This document shows, piece by piece, positions 6,203-15,392 of a stretch of 48,279 nucleotides of DNA. The first letter of the stretch is position 1. The number at the start of each line of letters is the position of its first letter. The stretch spans positions 84,939 to 133,217 of the forward strand of contig NZ_DF968001.1 of assembly GCF_001047075.2 (NCBI RefSeq), in the 5' to 3' direction. The notes under the pieces were generated by a model. The model did no database searches. It was not told the DNA's origin and was given only the letters and a program-made list of their open reading frames with translations. Position numbers and translations under genes: made by a program. This DNA is from Fructobacillus ficulneus. GTDB lineage: Bacteria; Bacillota; Bacilli; Lactobacillales; Lactobacillaceae.

Positions 6203-6520
6203 TTATTTAGTTGTGCCGATGGCGTTCAAACGAATAACCGCTTGTTCTACCACAGCGCCGATTTGTTCTTGTGAGAACTTGCCAGTCAACTTATTAGCCA
6301 CTAGGCGACTAGTGACCAATTGCATGGCCTGTGCCTTCTTATCAGGGCCAGCCAATGTAGTTGATTCTGCCATCGAGACAGCTTGATCCGCCCAAGTAAG
6401 AAGCATTTGCAAATTGCCATTCTTAGTTTTTGTCTTCAAAAACTGAACAGCGCTGTGTGATACGTATGCCAAGAATGGCGTTAAGATTGTAGCCAATGCA
6501 GTAAGCAAATTTGTGTCCAT
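6203..6520 (-). CDS. LLH-family holin
   Basis: 105 residues. One N-terminal membrane segment (LLTALATILTPFLAYVSHSA), then a helical tail with ADQAVSMAE, GPDKKAQAMQLV and FSQEQIGAVVEQAV, the layout of the LLH phage holin family (superfamily 6). It forms membrane lesions that release the amidase. Directly upstream of the lysin, downstream of a second small membrane protein. Confidence 0.8.
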   Translation of the reverse strand: MDTNLLTALATILTPFLAYVSHSAVQFLKTKTKNGNLQMLLTWADQAVSMAESTTLAGPDKKAQAMQLVTSRLVANKLTGKFSQEQIGAVVEQAVIRLNAIGTTK

Positions 6521-6522
6521 TA

Positions 6523-6786
6523 TTATTCCTCCGTTTTTCCTATTAATACCTGTAACCGTCCAATTTGAACTTCATGAGTGTTTACACGGTCTTCCAGTTC
6601 ATCAGAATGTGAACGGATTTCCCGTAACGTGTCATTTAAACCCTTGAATTGGTCGGTTAGGTATTTGATTTCACGTAAAAGGGGATTCAAGACAATTGCC
6701 TTAAATCCCCATCCCAAGCCGGCAAGGATTGCACCACAGATAGTCACCAGTGATGAAACATCCCCTATATTTTGAACAGATAACAT
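6523..6786 (-). CDS. Membrane-anchored coiled-coil lysis-associated protein
   Basis: 87 residues: an N-terminal membrane helix (SLVTICGAILAGLGWGFKAI) and a coiled coil (LREIKYLTDQFKGLNDTL... LEDRVNTHEVQIGRLQVLIG). Similar in layout to XhlA-type haemolysin/holin partners. Two bases from the holin gene. Probably a lysis accessory protein; family not certain. Confidence 0.6.
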   Translation of the reverse strand: MLSVQNIGDVSSLVTICGAILAGLGWGFKAIVLNPLLREIKYLTDQFKGLNDTLREIRSHSDELEDRVNTHEVQIGRLQVLIGKTEE

Positions 6787-6822
6787 CTTATATCTGTCCT
6801 CCTTCCCCCACGTTTTCTGATT

Positions 6823-6951
6823 CTACTGGTAAACAACACCAGTAATTTGTTGGAACTGGTCAGCAGTAATTGCTTGAACGATAACCCAATCTTTCAAACT
6901 ATCGTTAGTCTGTAGGCCCATTTCATACCACGACTTTAAAATATCAAACAT
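6823..6951 (-). CDS. XkdX family small phage protein
   Basis: 42 residues, MFDILKSWYEMG... ending ITADQFQQITGVVYQ, the length and pattern (DxxKxWYxxG, ITxxQxxxITG) of the XkdX family of siphophages. The ATG shares its A with the upstream stop codon (TAATG). Role unknown. Confidence 0.75.
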   Translation of the reverse strand: MFDILKSWYEMGLQTNDSLKDWVIVQAITADQFQQITGVVYQ

Positions 6952-7268
6952 TACTTAGCCTCCTTCTCCAGTACAGCTACCCGTTGTGATAAGGTAATGT
7001 TTTGCTTCAACAATTGGTTAGCAACCGTGCTTATCTGTTGCTGATAAGGGTCTGGTGTTGATTGTTGTTGTGCTTGTTGCTGTTGCACCCATTGTTCACG
7101 TGTCACAGTACCAGTCCATGCTGAACCGTTCCATGTCGGTTCAATATAACCAGACGTTGCTGGGTCAACCGTTGTTGAATTATCTGGCTGTTCTTCTGTG
7201 AAAACAGCACCAGGAATAAATTCTTTGGTTGCTGGGTCAAATTTAAAATACCATTGTTTTTCTGCCAT
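6951..7268 (-). CDS. Small baseplate-region protein
   Basis: 105 residues. Begins MAEKQWYFKFDPATKEFIPG, has a WNGSAWTGTVTREQW segment, a Gln-rich stretch and a short C-terminal coiled coil (LLKQNITLSQRVAVLEKEAK). This is the usual small protein between tail fibre and XkdX genes in lactic phages; probably a minor fibre or chaperone component. Confidence 0.6.
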   Translation of the reverse strand: MAEKQWYFKFDPATKEFIPGAVFTEEQPDNSTTVDPATSGYIEPTWNGSAWTGTVTREQWVQQQQAQQQSTPDPYQQQISTVANQLLKQNITLSQRVAVLEKEAK

Positions 7269-7284
7269 GTTTTATTCCTTTCTA

Positions 7285-7740
7285 TCAAGATGGGAAGCTA
7301 TCTTTTGTTTGATAGATAACTGAACCTTCAACACCGTGGGTGTTGTCGTCTTCAGCAAGTGATGTTGTCATAATTGTTCCATCGGTCTTGATAACAAACA
7401 TCATAAATTTAGACCAAACTGAAATAACTGGGAATCTTGTTTCAACAGATGGACGATATCCGATCGGCATTGTTCCCATCAAATTATTTGCACTAAGACC
7501 CTGGACGTACCCGTTAAATTTAACAGAAACAGTATTATTCATCCGATGCGCTTCAACCATTAGCTTTGATGAATTGTCCATGAATTTAGCTATTTTTTCT
7601 GTTTGGTTAGGGTTTACTACTAATTGACCATTTACAGTCAAGTCTTGAACCGTTGGACTATAACTGGTACTTGTAAGCTCTTTGAAATTGGCATCAATAG
7701 TGGATGCACCATTATCCATACCTTTAAAAATCTGTTGCAT
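7285..7740 (-). CDS. Putative baseplate/receptor-binding region protein
   Basis: 151 residues. N-terminal MQQIFKGMDNGASTIDANF is like the virion-anchoring start of phage fibre proteins, then a beta-rich part with GQLVVNPNQTEKIAKFMDNS and a terminal domain. Located between the BppU-like gene and the small baseplate gene, so it is a candidate host-binding protein. Family not recognised. Confidence 0.5.
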   Translation of the reverse strand: MQQIFKGMDNGASTIDANFKELTSTSYSPTVQDLTVNGQLVVNPNQTEKIAKFMDNSSKLMVEAHRMNNTVSVKFNGYVQGLSANNLMGTMPIGYRPSVETRFPVISVWSKFMMFVIKTDGTIMTTSLAEDDNTHGVEGSVIYQTKDSFPS

Positions 7741-7751
7741 GTTTTACCTCC

Positions 7752-8486
7752 TTAAGATAAGACAAATTTTAATGTCTTGATTCCGTCAATTAAGTACCAA
7801 ACGCCGTTGTGATGTTCTAGTGTTCCGCCTTGCTGATAGTCAGCGGGCAAAATCACCTTGACGTTGTTCACGTCAGAATAGACAACTTGATTTGATACTG
7901 ATACCGGTTGCGAACCTCCAAATAGTCCACTAGGTGCAGTATCAAGACCGTTTGTTTCCGTTCCGATTGCCCAATCGTAAGTGAATACACTTACCTGTGG
8001 CATGCGGTTTAAGTTGTGGTTGATAGCGACTTCAAACCCTTGTGGCACGTATTTAGTAATTAGTGCTTCAATATTTTCAAAGCGCGCATCTATCGTGCCA
8101 AACTTTCCGAAATTGGCACTGTCACGGGCATCAATCACTTCACTATCACTTGTTGCCGAACTGATGACGTTGGTGAACTTACCTTCCAAATCAGTCTGGC
8201 GTTGTTCAACGGCCGTTTGTCGACTGACGTTATCGTCAATCATGGCTTTGTTGCTGGCCCACTTGGTGGAGAGCCATTCCACGAACAGCGCCATTGCTTC
8301 ACGAACATCAATGCCCCACTGCTTTTGTCGCAACCAAGTTGCCAATGTCCGGCTTTTTGCATCGACAATACCGTTTTGAATGTCGCCAGTAAATCCATTT
8401 TGGTCAGGAATATGTGACGGGTCACGATATTCATCACCATTACCAGCTGTTGGTGTTGTGTCAACAAATGTGTTATTGTCAGCCAT
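7752..8486 (-). CDS. Baseplate upper protein (BppU)-like minor tail protein
   Basis: 244 residues. N-terminal GFTGDIQNGIVDAKSRTLATWLRQKQWGI.. VREAMALFVEW is a characteristic start of lactic phage baseplate upper proteins, followed by a coiled coil (QRQTDLEGKFTNVI) and a beta-rich C-terminal region with VPQGFEVAINHNLNRMPQVS. It should link the fibre to the tail tip. Confidence 0.6.
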   Translation of the reverse strand: MADNNTFVDTTPTAGNGDEYRDPSHIPDQNGFTGDIQNGIVDAKSRTLATWLRQKQWGIDVREAMALFVEWLSTKWASNKAMIDDNVSRQTAVEQRQTDLEGKFTNVISSATSDSEVIDARDSANFGKFGTIDARFENIEALITKYVPQGFEVAINHNLNRMPQVSVFTYDWAIGTETNGLDTAPSGLFGGSQPVSVSNQVVYSDVNNVKVILPADYQQGGTLEHHNGVWYLIDGIKTLKFVLS

Positions 8487-8490
8487 TCAA

Positions 8491-10293
8491 TTACTCCTTT
8501 CTCAAATATTGGTTCTTAAACCTATCTGAATAATTCTTACTCATATCAACGTTGCCAGTAATACCACTGACTGAACCTGTGCTTGTGTACTGCCACAAAT
8601 CATAATCGTGGTCAGGTGGTGTGTCACGGTATGCCGGAACAATTACAGACCCCGCACGACTAACATTCAGGTTCAATTGTGTGTATAGCTGGTTAGCAAC
8701 ATACAAGACTATCTTGTTATCTGGCACACCCAGGCTGTTCAATTGGTTCATATAGGATTCTACAGCACCTCTCATATCTGAACCATTGGCAGCCTCCACA
8801 TCTATCATGTAGAACCGCGGTTGTTTACCAGTACCAACAACCGCTTGTGTACGGTTATATAAATTAGTAGCCTCTGTCACGGCCTCAGTCGCTGTCCCTG
8901 CTGTCATATAAGAATACACAGCATAGTTAGCCGATAACTGCATCAGCCCCTTAATGTTGTCCTTATACGTCAGGTCTTCATGCCCTGAACCGTACTGAAC
9001 TCGAACAATGGCCAACCCTAACCCAGCGCCAACAACTGCTTGCCAGTCTATCGTTTTCTGCCATTCCGATACATCAATGATGTTGCCATCGTAATATTGA
9101 ACAGTATTATTCTGCATTGACTGCTTAATCTGTTCTTGCATGTAGTTGATAGATGCTTGGTAGTCTAATTGGTACTGTGAAAATGTCCGATTCTGTGTAC
9201 CAATTTTCAACGACAAGGCGTGTGGCCGTGTGATGTCAATTTTCTTTTCCACTACCTGTAGTTCTTCAGTCACATTGATAAAATCGTCACGAATTGGATA
9301 ATAATTACCCAAGTCAAAGGTCTTATAACTATCATCAAGTAGTGAAATATCCACCACATCGACTGTCCATGTCAGCAATCCAACACGTTGGTTTGTTAAA
9401 TAGTCCTGACCTTTCGACATCAAGATACTTGGCACATTGACATTATTCCAGCTGACCGCCTTTTGGATAATCCCAAACCGATTTTCTAAGGCGCTATCAG
9501 ACAAATACCGAACACCGCTATTCACTGACTCAATCGTCACGTGCGGCTGTGCAGAATCACCTGATAAACTATTATCTGATGTTTCTTGAATAGTTGCACC
9601 GACTGGCACTAATCTTGTGATGATGTCACGCACATCATATTCACGTTTCGCACTTTTCAAGTTCTTACCTAATTTAATGGGTGTGTCGATATGTTCACCA
9701 ACTGAACTTAGATAGTCCAACACTAACTGGCCACTATCATCACGATGCCAAATTAAAAAGCCACCTAAGCGACTTATCAGTTTGTCTTTAATTGTGTCAA
9801 AAGTGTCCGTTGCATCATCAGTGAACCGATACACATTATCAGTTGAATTAGTCACAGTCACACTGCCTAGTTTGAACTGTTTCCAACTTTCAACTTGGCT
9901 GTTGTGTGTGTCGATAATCATTTGCAAGAAGTCACGAATGCTCGTGTTTTGCACCTTGCGATATACTTGCGTGCTGTCATGCAAATACGCCAAACAGTCT
10001 TCCGCTTGGATAACTTGTGTGTGTGTATTGCTAAATGAACCGTCTATCTTGACGATACGGCCATCAAACACCGCTTTACCTGTGCCAGTATCAACCACCT
10101 TAACCAGGTTCGCAATGGCCTCTGATTGCCGATACAGGCTGTTATCCATGGCGATAGTGAATGAAGCAGTCGATACACCGTTGAACAGCAAATCGACTGA
10201 ACCATCTAACACCTTGTTCCCAAAGTTCTTTGGTTCGTGTAAAACCTGTCCAGTCGTGTCGTTAGCATTCTTATATACAATTACTCGATACAT
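8491..10293 (-). CDS. Tail-tip protein: prophage tail domain fused to GH25 lysozyme
   Basis: 600 residues. The first ~370 match the Prophage_tail/Tal N-terminal hub, e.g. VVDTGTGKAVFDGRIVKIDG, DTFDTIKDKLISRLGGFLIW, LTWTVDVVDISLLDD. Residues about 405-600 form a GH25 muramidase: IIDVSEWQKTIDW (catalytic Asp), RFYMIDVEA (Asp-Val-Glu, catalytic Glu), KIVLYVANQLY, YDLWQYTSTG and GNVDMSKNY. It cuts peptidoglycan at DNA entry. It follows the distal tail protein by one base. Confidence 0.85.
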   Translation of the reverse strand: MYRVIVYKNANDTTGQVLHEPKNFGNKVLDGSVDLLFNGVSTASFTIAMDNSLYRQSEAIANLVKVVDTGTGKAVFDGRIVKIDGSFSNTHTQVIQAEDCLAYLHDSTQVYRKVQNTSIRDFLQMIIDTHNSQVESWKQFKLGSVTVTNSTDNVYRFTDDATDTFDTIKDKLISRLGGFLIWHRDDSGQLVLDYLSSVGEHIDTPIKLGKNLKSAKREYDVRDIITRLVPVGATIQETSDNSLSGDSAQPHVTIESVNSGVRYLSDSALENRFGIIQKAVSWNNVNVPSILMSKGQDYLTNQRVGLLTWTVDVVDISLLDDSYKTFDLGNYYPIRDDFINVTEELQVVEKKIDITRPHALSLKIGTQNRTFSQYQLDYQASINYMQEQIKQSMQNNTVQYYDGNIIDVSEWQKTIDWQAVVGAGLGLAIVRVQYGSGHEDLTYKDNIKGLMQLSANYAVYSYMTAGTATEAVTEATNLYNRTQAVVGTGKQPRFYMIDVEAANGSDMRGAVESYMNQLNSLGVPDNKIVLYVANQLYTQLNLNVSRAGSVIVPAYRDTPPDHDYDLWQYTSTGSVSGITGNVDMSKNYSDRFKNQYLRKE

Positions 10294-11013
10294 TTATAGC
10301 AACACCTCACTTTGAATGACAAAACGAACTGTAGCCGTTCCATGCACCGTAATGTGATTATTGCCTGACTCTAAACTAAACAAATAATCCTTGCTTTTTG
10401 TTGCATCAAACGTGTATGATTGACCGTTTTTGACGATAGTAATTGGCCCACTAGTAACAACTGATGGACTTAATGAGTTTTCGCCGATGTTCATCAAATC
10501 AATATCCATGGTGTTTTGAACACTGTACGAAAATGGTTGCATGAAGTCGTTTATCAGGTCGAAATTATCCCAATCATCAAACGTATCAACATCAGTATTG
10601 TTCTTTATAGCAAATGGATATAATGAAAAATCAACTGTCAGTGACAATGTTCTACCGCCGGCATCATCGTCAGCTTTCACGGACTGCACCTTACCAACCC
10701 AGTAATATCCTCGGTCATGGCTATCGTATAATCGTGTATCGACTGGTTGCATCAACAACCGCTTGCACTTGTTTTCAATTGCTTTTCGTGTGTCGTAATC
10801 GACATTGAAGATTGAAAATTTATAAGTGATAGTCCGTTGATTATAAAACCGCTCGCCCGTGATATTTGAAAAATCCAAGACACCATTTGAGTAGTTCAGA
10901 TTTTCTGTCACCGTCTTTTCAGATGGCGTATCAGCTGACCGGTCGATAAGATAAAAGCCTTCATCTTTTGAGTTGAATTGACCAAATTCAATATATTCAG
11001 TGATTTCAATCAT
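10294..11013 (-). CDS. Distal tail protein (Dit)
   Basis: 239 residues of the Sipho_tail family: EFGQFNSKDEGFYLIDRSAD at the N-terminus, TYKFSIFNVDYDTRKAIENK, and a C-terminal galectin-like part (LDFS.., GNNHITVHGTATVRFVIQSE). Dit forms the hexameric hub joining tail tube to baseplate. It overlaps the tape measure gene by four bases. Confidence 0.85.
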   Translation of the reverse strand: MIEITEYIEFGQFNSKDEGFYLIDRSADTPSEKTVTENLNYSNGVLDFSNITGERFYNQRTITYKFSIFNVDYDTRKAIENKCKRLLMQPVDTRLYDSHDRGYYWVGKVQSVKADDDAGGRTLSLTVDFSLYPFAIKNNTDVDTFDDWDNFDLINDFMQPFSYSVQNTMDIDLMNIGENSLSPSVVTSGPITIVKNGQSYTFDATKSKDYLFSLESGNNHITVHGTATVRFVIQSEVLL

Positions 11014-13616
11014 AGTTGATTCCGACTCCTGTCTGTCATAATGTTACCCAACGCACCATCATAGCCATTAGCTGTTGCGCCGATGAGCTTTTGACTGTCA
11101 ATTGCGATAACATGACCATTTTTCACTGCTTGAACTAATTCTTGCAATAGTCCATTTGTTGAACCATTTGCATTTAGTTCAACCGAACTATAGTTACTAC
11201 TTGTTGCTGTTGTGTTAGCGCTTAGCTGTCCACTGAAGTTAGTCTGCAAATCGTCCGCCATACCAGCTACATTTGACTGAACATCCTTGAAGGAGTCATT
11301 CAATCCTTGGTTCAGTCCGTCCATGATGGCATTACCTGCCGGAATCAAAAGACGGGCATCATAACTGATCGGCCCTTTATGTTCTTTAATCCAATCAGCG
11401 ATACCAGACACAAACTTCTTACCAGCATCCCATGCTGATGTAAGTCCCTTAATGAAGCCATCAATAATTGCTTTACCAGCTCCAAGCAAATCAATATGTG
11501 ACAATGAACTAAATGTGTTTTTGACACCATTGACAATCGAATTAACAATTGCGCCCATTCCACTGATTGCATTTGAAAACTGGCTAGAAATCCAACCGCC
11601 GATTGCGCCGACAATCTGAACAATACCGTTCAAACTATTTGTAAAGATACCCTTGATGGCGTTCCAAATAGCTGTGGCGATATTAGCCAGTGAGTTCATT
11701 GCACCTGACCAATTTCCAGTCAGAAGATTAGTGATGAAACTGATGATGTTAGCAATGATATTGATTGCAGTAGAGATGATAATAACAATGTTATTCCATA
11801 CGACTGAAATAACGGTTGCAATGATATTGAATACCGTTGTAAATGTGATCATGATTGAATTTAATACTGTTGAAATGATATTAAACGCAACACTTAACCA
11901 CATTCCAATTCCATTTACAATTGCTCCAAGGATTGGAACAATTACCATCTGAATGGCCTGCCATACTCCTTGTAAGAATGGAACTAAGAAATTAAATGCA
12001 AGAGTTATATAACCCACCAAAGCTGTAATCGACACGATAATTGGTGCAAAAGCAATTGCTATTCCAGCTAAAATGACCGGGAAAGCTTGCTTAATAGCTG
12101 ACCAGATATTCATAAATGAATCGGCCAGTGGCTTAACGCTTTCTACAAATGATTTCCATGTGTTAACGGCTACCGATACAATACCGTTCCACAATTTTCC
12201 AAAAAATTCAGCAACCGGTTGCCATACTGGTTGAATAAATTTAACTGCTGAAGTGAATACATCAGTAATAGCATTCCAAACCGTCGTTGCAACGTTTACC
12301 AATCCTTTCCAAGCGCCTGACAGCCAATTTACAAATCCGGACCACATTTGTTGCCCGGTTTTTGTTGAAGTGAAGAACCATGTTAATGCACCGATAACTG
12401 CCACAATTGCCATACCAATTGCCACAAATGGGTTTGCACCAGTAGCAACATTAAAAGCAACCATGGCCGCCTTGGCTGCACCTATTTCTTGCTTTACATT
12501 CTTAAAAGCAAAAACAACTAATTGGATTTCTTTAGAAACGCTACTAATAACAGCAATTGTTTTTGTGACAGCAACAAATCCCTTAAATGCAAGTGTTGCC
12601 GAAACTACTCCAGCGATTAGTGGTGTTATCCAATCTTTGTTGCTTTTAACAAAGCTAACTAATCCAGCTATAACATCAGCTATTTGCTTAAACGCTTGAA
12701 CAATTGTCGGCATAGCACCTTGAATTGAAGCGTTGATAGTTTTGAAACTATCATTGATAGCAACTTTTGCTTGGTTGAAAATACCAGCAATACCACCATT
12801 TACACCAGCTGACTTAATACCGTTATCAATAGCTGTGATAGTGTTAGCCATTCCATTGACAACTGCATTACGCATGTTGGTGAATGAAGTACCGATACCA
12901 CCTGTTGCTGTTCGTGCCGTACTTGCAAAACCATTGACACCACCATCTAATTCAATGAACTTTTGGTTCATCTGATCAGTTGTAATCGTTCCTTTTTGAA
13001 GAGCGTTATACAAATCTTTCTGTGCCGATTTTCCAGTAAAGCCAAATGACTTAGCAACCTCATTCAAAGCGTATGGCATTGTTTCAGTCAATGTCCGCCA
13101 AGACTGCATATCAACTTTTCCGGCCGCCAGCATTTGACTATACTGTTCAACCCCACGACTGGCATCAGCTGAACTTGCTCCAGATGCCAAAAAAGCATCA
13201 TTCAAAGCATTGGCAGTTTCAGCACCAGCTTTTGCTGAACCAGTTAAGATTGAAAAGCTTTGTGCATTCTTAGTGATATCTTGCAATGTAGTTGGCAAAC
13301 CATCAATTCCAGCTTTTAACAGTTTGACAGCTTCTTGTGTGTCATTGGTGGTATATCCCATCTGTTTCATGACTTTTGGATATTGGTTCAATGTATCGAA
13401 TCGACCAACGGCACTTGAAACGCTGTCTTTAACAACGTCTAAACCTTTTTGAACAACAGTGAAAACACCAGCTCCTTTAGCCATGTCCATTAGACTAGCT
13501 GTTATTTTCTTGGGTTGTTCTGATACATCTTGCATGCTCCGATTGATTTTATCGAGCGGACCAGAAAACATATCTTTCAGCGAGAATGTCGCTGAAATAC
13601 CATAACTTTCAGCCAT
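11010..13616 (-). CDS. Tape measure protein
   Basis: 868 residues. N-terminal tape measure domain (GAGVFTVVQKGLDVVKDSVSS, FDTLNQYPKVMKQMGY, TLQDITKNAQSF, WRTLTETMPYALNEVAKSFG). The middle is hydrophobic helices with repeated I/V/W-rich segments (VAFNIISTVLNSIMITF, ISTAINIIANIISFI); the end is Ser/Asn-rich. It sets tail length and spans the tube; about 868 residues predicts a tail of roughly 130 nm by the usual 1.5 angstrom per residue rule. Confidence 0.95.
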   Translation of the reverse strand: MAESYGISATFSLKDMFSGPLDKINRSMQDVSEQPKKITASLMDMAKGAGVFTVVQKGLDVVKDSVSSAVGRFDTLNQYPKVMKQMGYTTNDTQEAVKLLKAGIDGLPTTLQDITKNAQSFSILTGSAKAGAETANALNDAFLASGASSADASRGVEQYSQMLAAGKVDMQSWRTLTETMPYALNEVAKSFGFTGKSAQKDLYNALQKGTITTDQMNQKFIELDGGVNGFASTARTATGGIGTSFTNMRNAVVNGMANTITAIDNGIKSAGVNGGIAGIFNQAKVAINDSFKTINASIQGAMPTIVQAFKQIADVIAGLVSFVKSNKDWITPLIAGVVSATLAFKGFVAVTKTIAVISSVSKEIQLVVFAFKNVKQEIGAAKAAMVAFNVATGANPFVAIGMAIVAVIGALTWFFTSTKTGQQMWSGFVNWLSGAWKGLVNVATTVWNAITDVFTSAVKFIQPVWQPVAEFFGKLWNGIVSVAVNTWKSFVESVKPLADSFMNIWSAIKQAFPVILAGIAIAFAPIIVSITALVGYITLAFNFLVPFLQGVWQAIQMVIVPILGAIVNGIGMWLSVAFNIISTVLNSIMITFTTVFNIIATVISVVWNNIVIIISTAINIIANIISFITNLLTGNWSGAMNSLANIATAIWNAIKGIFTNSLNGIVQIVGAIGGWISSQFSNAISGMGAIVNSIVNGVKNTFSSLSHIDLLGAGKAIIDGFIKGLTSAWDAGKKFVSGIADWIKEHKGPISYDARLLIPAGNAIMDGLNQGLNDSFKDVQSNVAGMADDLQTNFSGQLSANTTATSSNYSSVELNANGSTNGLLQELVQAVKNGHVIAIDSQKLIGATANGYDGALGNIMTDRSRNQL

Positions 13617-13619
13617 TTA

Positions 13620-13970
13620 TCATCCCCCTTTCTTTAATTCTTTAATTGCTTCCTCTCGTGCTCGTTTTGCACGATCAGATAATTTTTTATACTTATTTAC
13701 CTTTTTTGAATCGTCATTCTTGTGTTCGCCAGTGATTTGATTTCTCAATTTATCGTAATCAGCTATATCAGTTGGCTTTTTAACAAGTGGATTACCATTC
13801 TTATCTGAACCATTAACAGTGGCATTAATAAAGGCAAAATTAGTCATTAGCTCTTGCTTATCAATTTCATGTAAAGCATTAGCTTTCTCACGAATTAGCA
13901 ATTCATCAACGGTCATCATTTCGACCTGCTCGAGCGTAAAAGTTGGGCAAACAAAAAAAGCCCTACGCAA
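13620..13970 (-). CDS. Tail assembly chaperone, downstream frame (gpT-like)
   Basis: The reading frame gives AFFVCPTFTLEQVEMMTVDELLIREKANALHEID... and a basic C-terminus (KKLSDRAKRAREEAIKELKK). It lies between the first chaperone gene and tape measure, the position of gpT-like extensions. No ATG opens its conserved start; the first nominal start at 13970 is TTG, and the frame is open upstream through the end of the preceding gene. It is most likely produced as a -1 frameshift fusion with the 13985-14356 product; internal start at the MMTV methionines is the alternative. Confidence 0.6.
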   Translation of the reverse strand: MRRAFFVCPTFTLEQVEMMTVDELLIREKANALHEIDKQELMTNFAFINATVNGSDKNGNPLVKKPTDIADYDKLRNQITGEHKNDDSKKVNKYKKLSDRAKRAREEAIKELKKGG

Positions 13971-13991
13971 TAACGTAGAGTAATTTATTTT
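13962..13991 (-). promoter_or_regulatory. Candidate -1 frameshift site of the tail chaperone
   Basis: The first frame ends GCA-AAA-TAA. A -1 slip on the AAAA run (13988-13991) enters the downstream chaperone frame without meeting a stop. Eleven bases on is a hairpin CTACG-N6-CGTAG (13963-13978), which may stimulate slippage. Immediately after is a T7 run, so the hairpin could alternatively be a leaky terminator. Confidence 0.45.
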
Positions 13992-14356
13992 GCTTCTTGA
14001 ACGGCTTTCATCATTTTCTCTTCCGCTTGCTTGAACCCATCCTTGATTGGTTCGTAAACCATCTTGACTGTCTTCTTTGTTAGTGGACTTTCCAGTAATA
14101 AATTTTCAACCGCACCAAATGCATCATCTAAATTGTCAGCGTTTTCCAAATCTTCTTGGACCGTGTTTGATGAATTGCCTGTCATGGCTACCAAAGCAGA
14201 TTTCAAAGCGAACACATCACCACCTACAATGCCCATGACAATGTTTCCAATCTTTTCCGTATTTTTTTGAAAATCATCATTGACGATATCAAAAGCCTTT
14301 AGTGCCTTAAACGTCATCTTCAATTCGTAATCGTGTCCGTTAATTTCAAGAGTCAT
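13985..14356 (-). CDS. Tail assembly chaperone, first frame (gpG-like)
   Basis: 123 residues from ATG 14356 (MTLEINGHDYELKMTFKALK...), chosen because AAAGGATTTATTT precedes it; the longer version needs a TTG. The LEINGxxYxLxxTFKALKxFD pattern and NTEKIGNIVMGIVGGDVFAL are typical of siphophage TAC proteins (TP901-1/SPP1 type). It coats the tape measure during tail assembly and lies just after the major tail protein. Confidence 0.75.
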   Translation of the reverse strand: MTLEINGHDYELKMTFKALKAFDIVNDDFQKNTEKIGNIVMGIVGGDVFALKSALVAMTGNSSNTVQEDLENADNLDDAFGAVENLLLESPLTKKTVKMVYEPIKDGFKQAEEKMMKAVQEAK

Positions 14357-14425
14357 AAATAAATCCTTTCGATCAAAACCGCCCCGGTTAGGAATTGTGT
14401 ATTTCAATGGCGATTAAATTTTCAG

Positions 14426-14995
14426 TTACTTAGATGGTGTAACAGTTGACGTTGATGAACTGTTTGATGTGTAAACAGGTGTTTCATCAATTGGTGCAAC
14501 TTCAACAGCACCCTTAACCGTGTCACGGTAGTAGTTCTTCACAGTGGCAACATCGACTGCCGAAACAGTAGCAAGTCCCTTGACCAATTCACCATTGATA
14601 GTCAATGTAGTCTTGATAGTCGTGTTAGATTCAACATCAGCTGGTGTTTCCCAATCTGACAAATATCCAACACCATACTGTGCTACATACTTGCCATTTT
14701 GTGGTGCTTGAGAAAAGTCGATTTCCCATGCTTCCAAAGCCAAGCCCTTCTTCTGTGCATAGGCCAACACTTGGTTGGTCAAGTCATCAGAAGCAATGGC
14801 TTCAATGTCGATGGTCGTTTCAAGTGAACCAACTGAAACAACTGAACCATCTTTCGTGGCCGTTGTATCATTCTTACGACTGTTCTTAATTGAATGAGTC
14901 GTTTGCAATGCTAAACGTGTTGCATCTGCCTTATCTTTGTCTTGAAAGAGGCGGAACATCAACACTTTGTCTTTACCTTGAACAGGTGTATTCAT
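14426..14995 (-). CDS. Major tail tube protein (TP901-1 type)
   Basis: 189 residues: VQGKDKVLMFRLFQDKDKAD, TATKDGSVVSVGSLETTIDI, LEAWEIDFSQAPQNGKYVAQ, YGVGYLSDWETPADVESNTT. These are standard features of the TP901-1 family major tail protein. A Ser/Thr-rich C-terminus extends past the domain. It builds the tail tube. Confidence 0.9.
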   Translation of the reverse strand: MNTPVQGKDKVLMFRLFQDKDKADATRLALQTTHSIKNSRKNDTTATKDGSVVSVGSLETTIDIEAIASDDLTNQVLAYAQKKGLALEAWEIDFSQAPQNGKYVAQYGVGYLSDWETPADVESNTTIKTTLTINGELVKGLATVSAVDVATVKNYYRDTVKGAVEVAPIDETPVYTSNSSSTSTVTPSK

Positions 14996-15008
14996 GCTTT
15001 AATCTCCT

Positions 15009-15392
15009 TTATAGATAACGAACATCCATTTCCAGAATTCCGTGCCACAAAGCAATTTCAGTTGTCCTATCAGGAATCATCTGACTACTTGTGTCCGTCA
15101 CTCGGTATTTGAAATGTTCGGTTGTGTCATTACTAGCAATGGCTGTCTGCAAATCATCAATAATGTCCGCAACTTCTGACCGATAATTGAACTCTGCATA
15201 CACATCAATTTGGATGTGTGTCGTTCCAAGTGTCCTGTCTTTGGTTGGAATATCTGTGTTTTGCTGATTTCCGACAAAAACAAAAGGATATGACTGATTT
15301 TCATCTGGCAAATAGTCAAATGTGTCATATCCTTGTTTCTGAGACAGCTCTATTATTGTCTGAAATATTTCGTTGTACGGGTTATTGCTCAT
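15009..15392 (-). CDS. Tail terminator / DUF806 protein
   Basis: 127 residues of the DUF806 family: YPFVFVGNQQNTDIPTKDR, HIQIDVYAEFNYRSEVADII, ending WHGILEMDVRYL. Location between the HK97 gp10-like gene and the major tail protein fits a tail terminator. It overlaps the upstream gene by four bases. Confidence 0.8.
   Translation of the reverse strand: MSNNPYNEIFQTIIELSQKQGYDTFDYLPDENQSYPFVFVGNQQNTDIPTKDRTLGTTHIQIDVYAEFNYRSEVADIIDDLQTAIASNDTTEHFKYRVTDTSSQMIPDRTTEIALWHGILEMDVRYL

Noticed and set aside
9782-10315. Long rightward frame opposite the tail-tip gene
   Set aside because: Complement of conserved Prophage_tail codons; no ribosome site.
12253-12975. Rightward frames opposite tape measure
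   Set aside because: Hydrophobic mirror of repeated tape-measure helices, no start signals.
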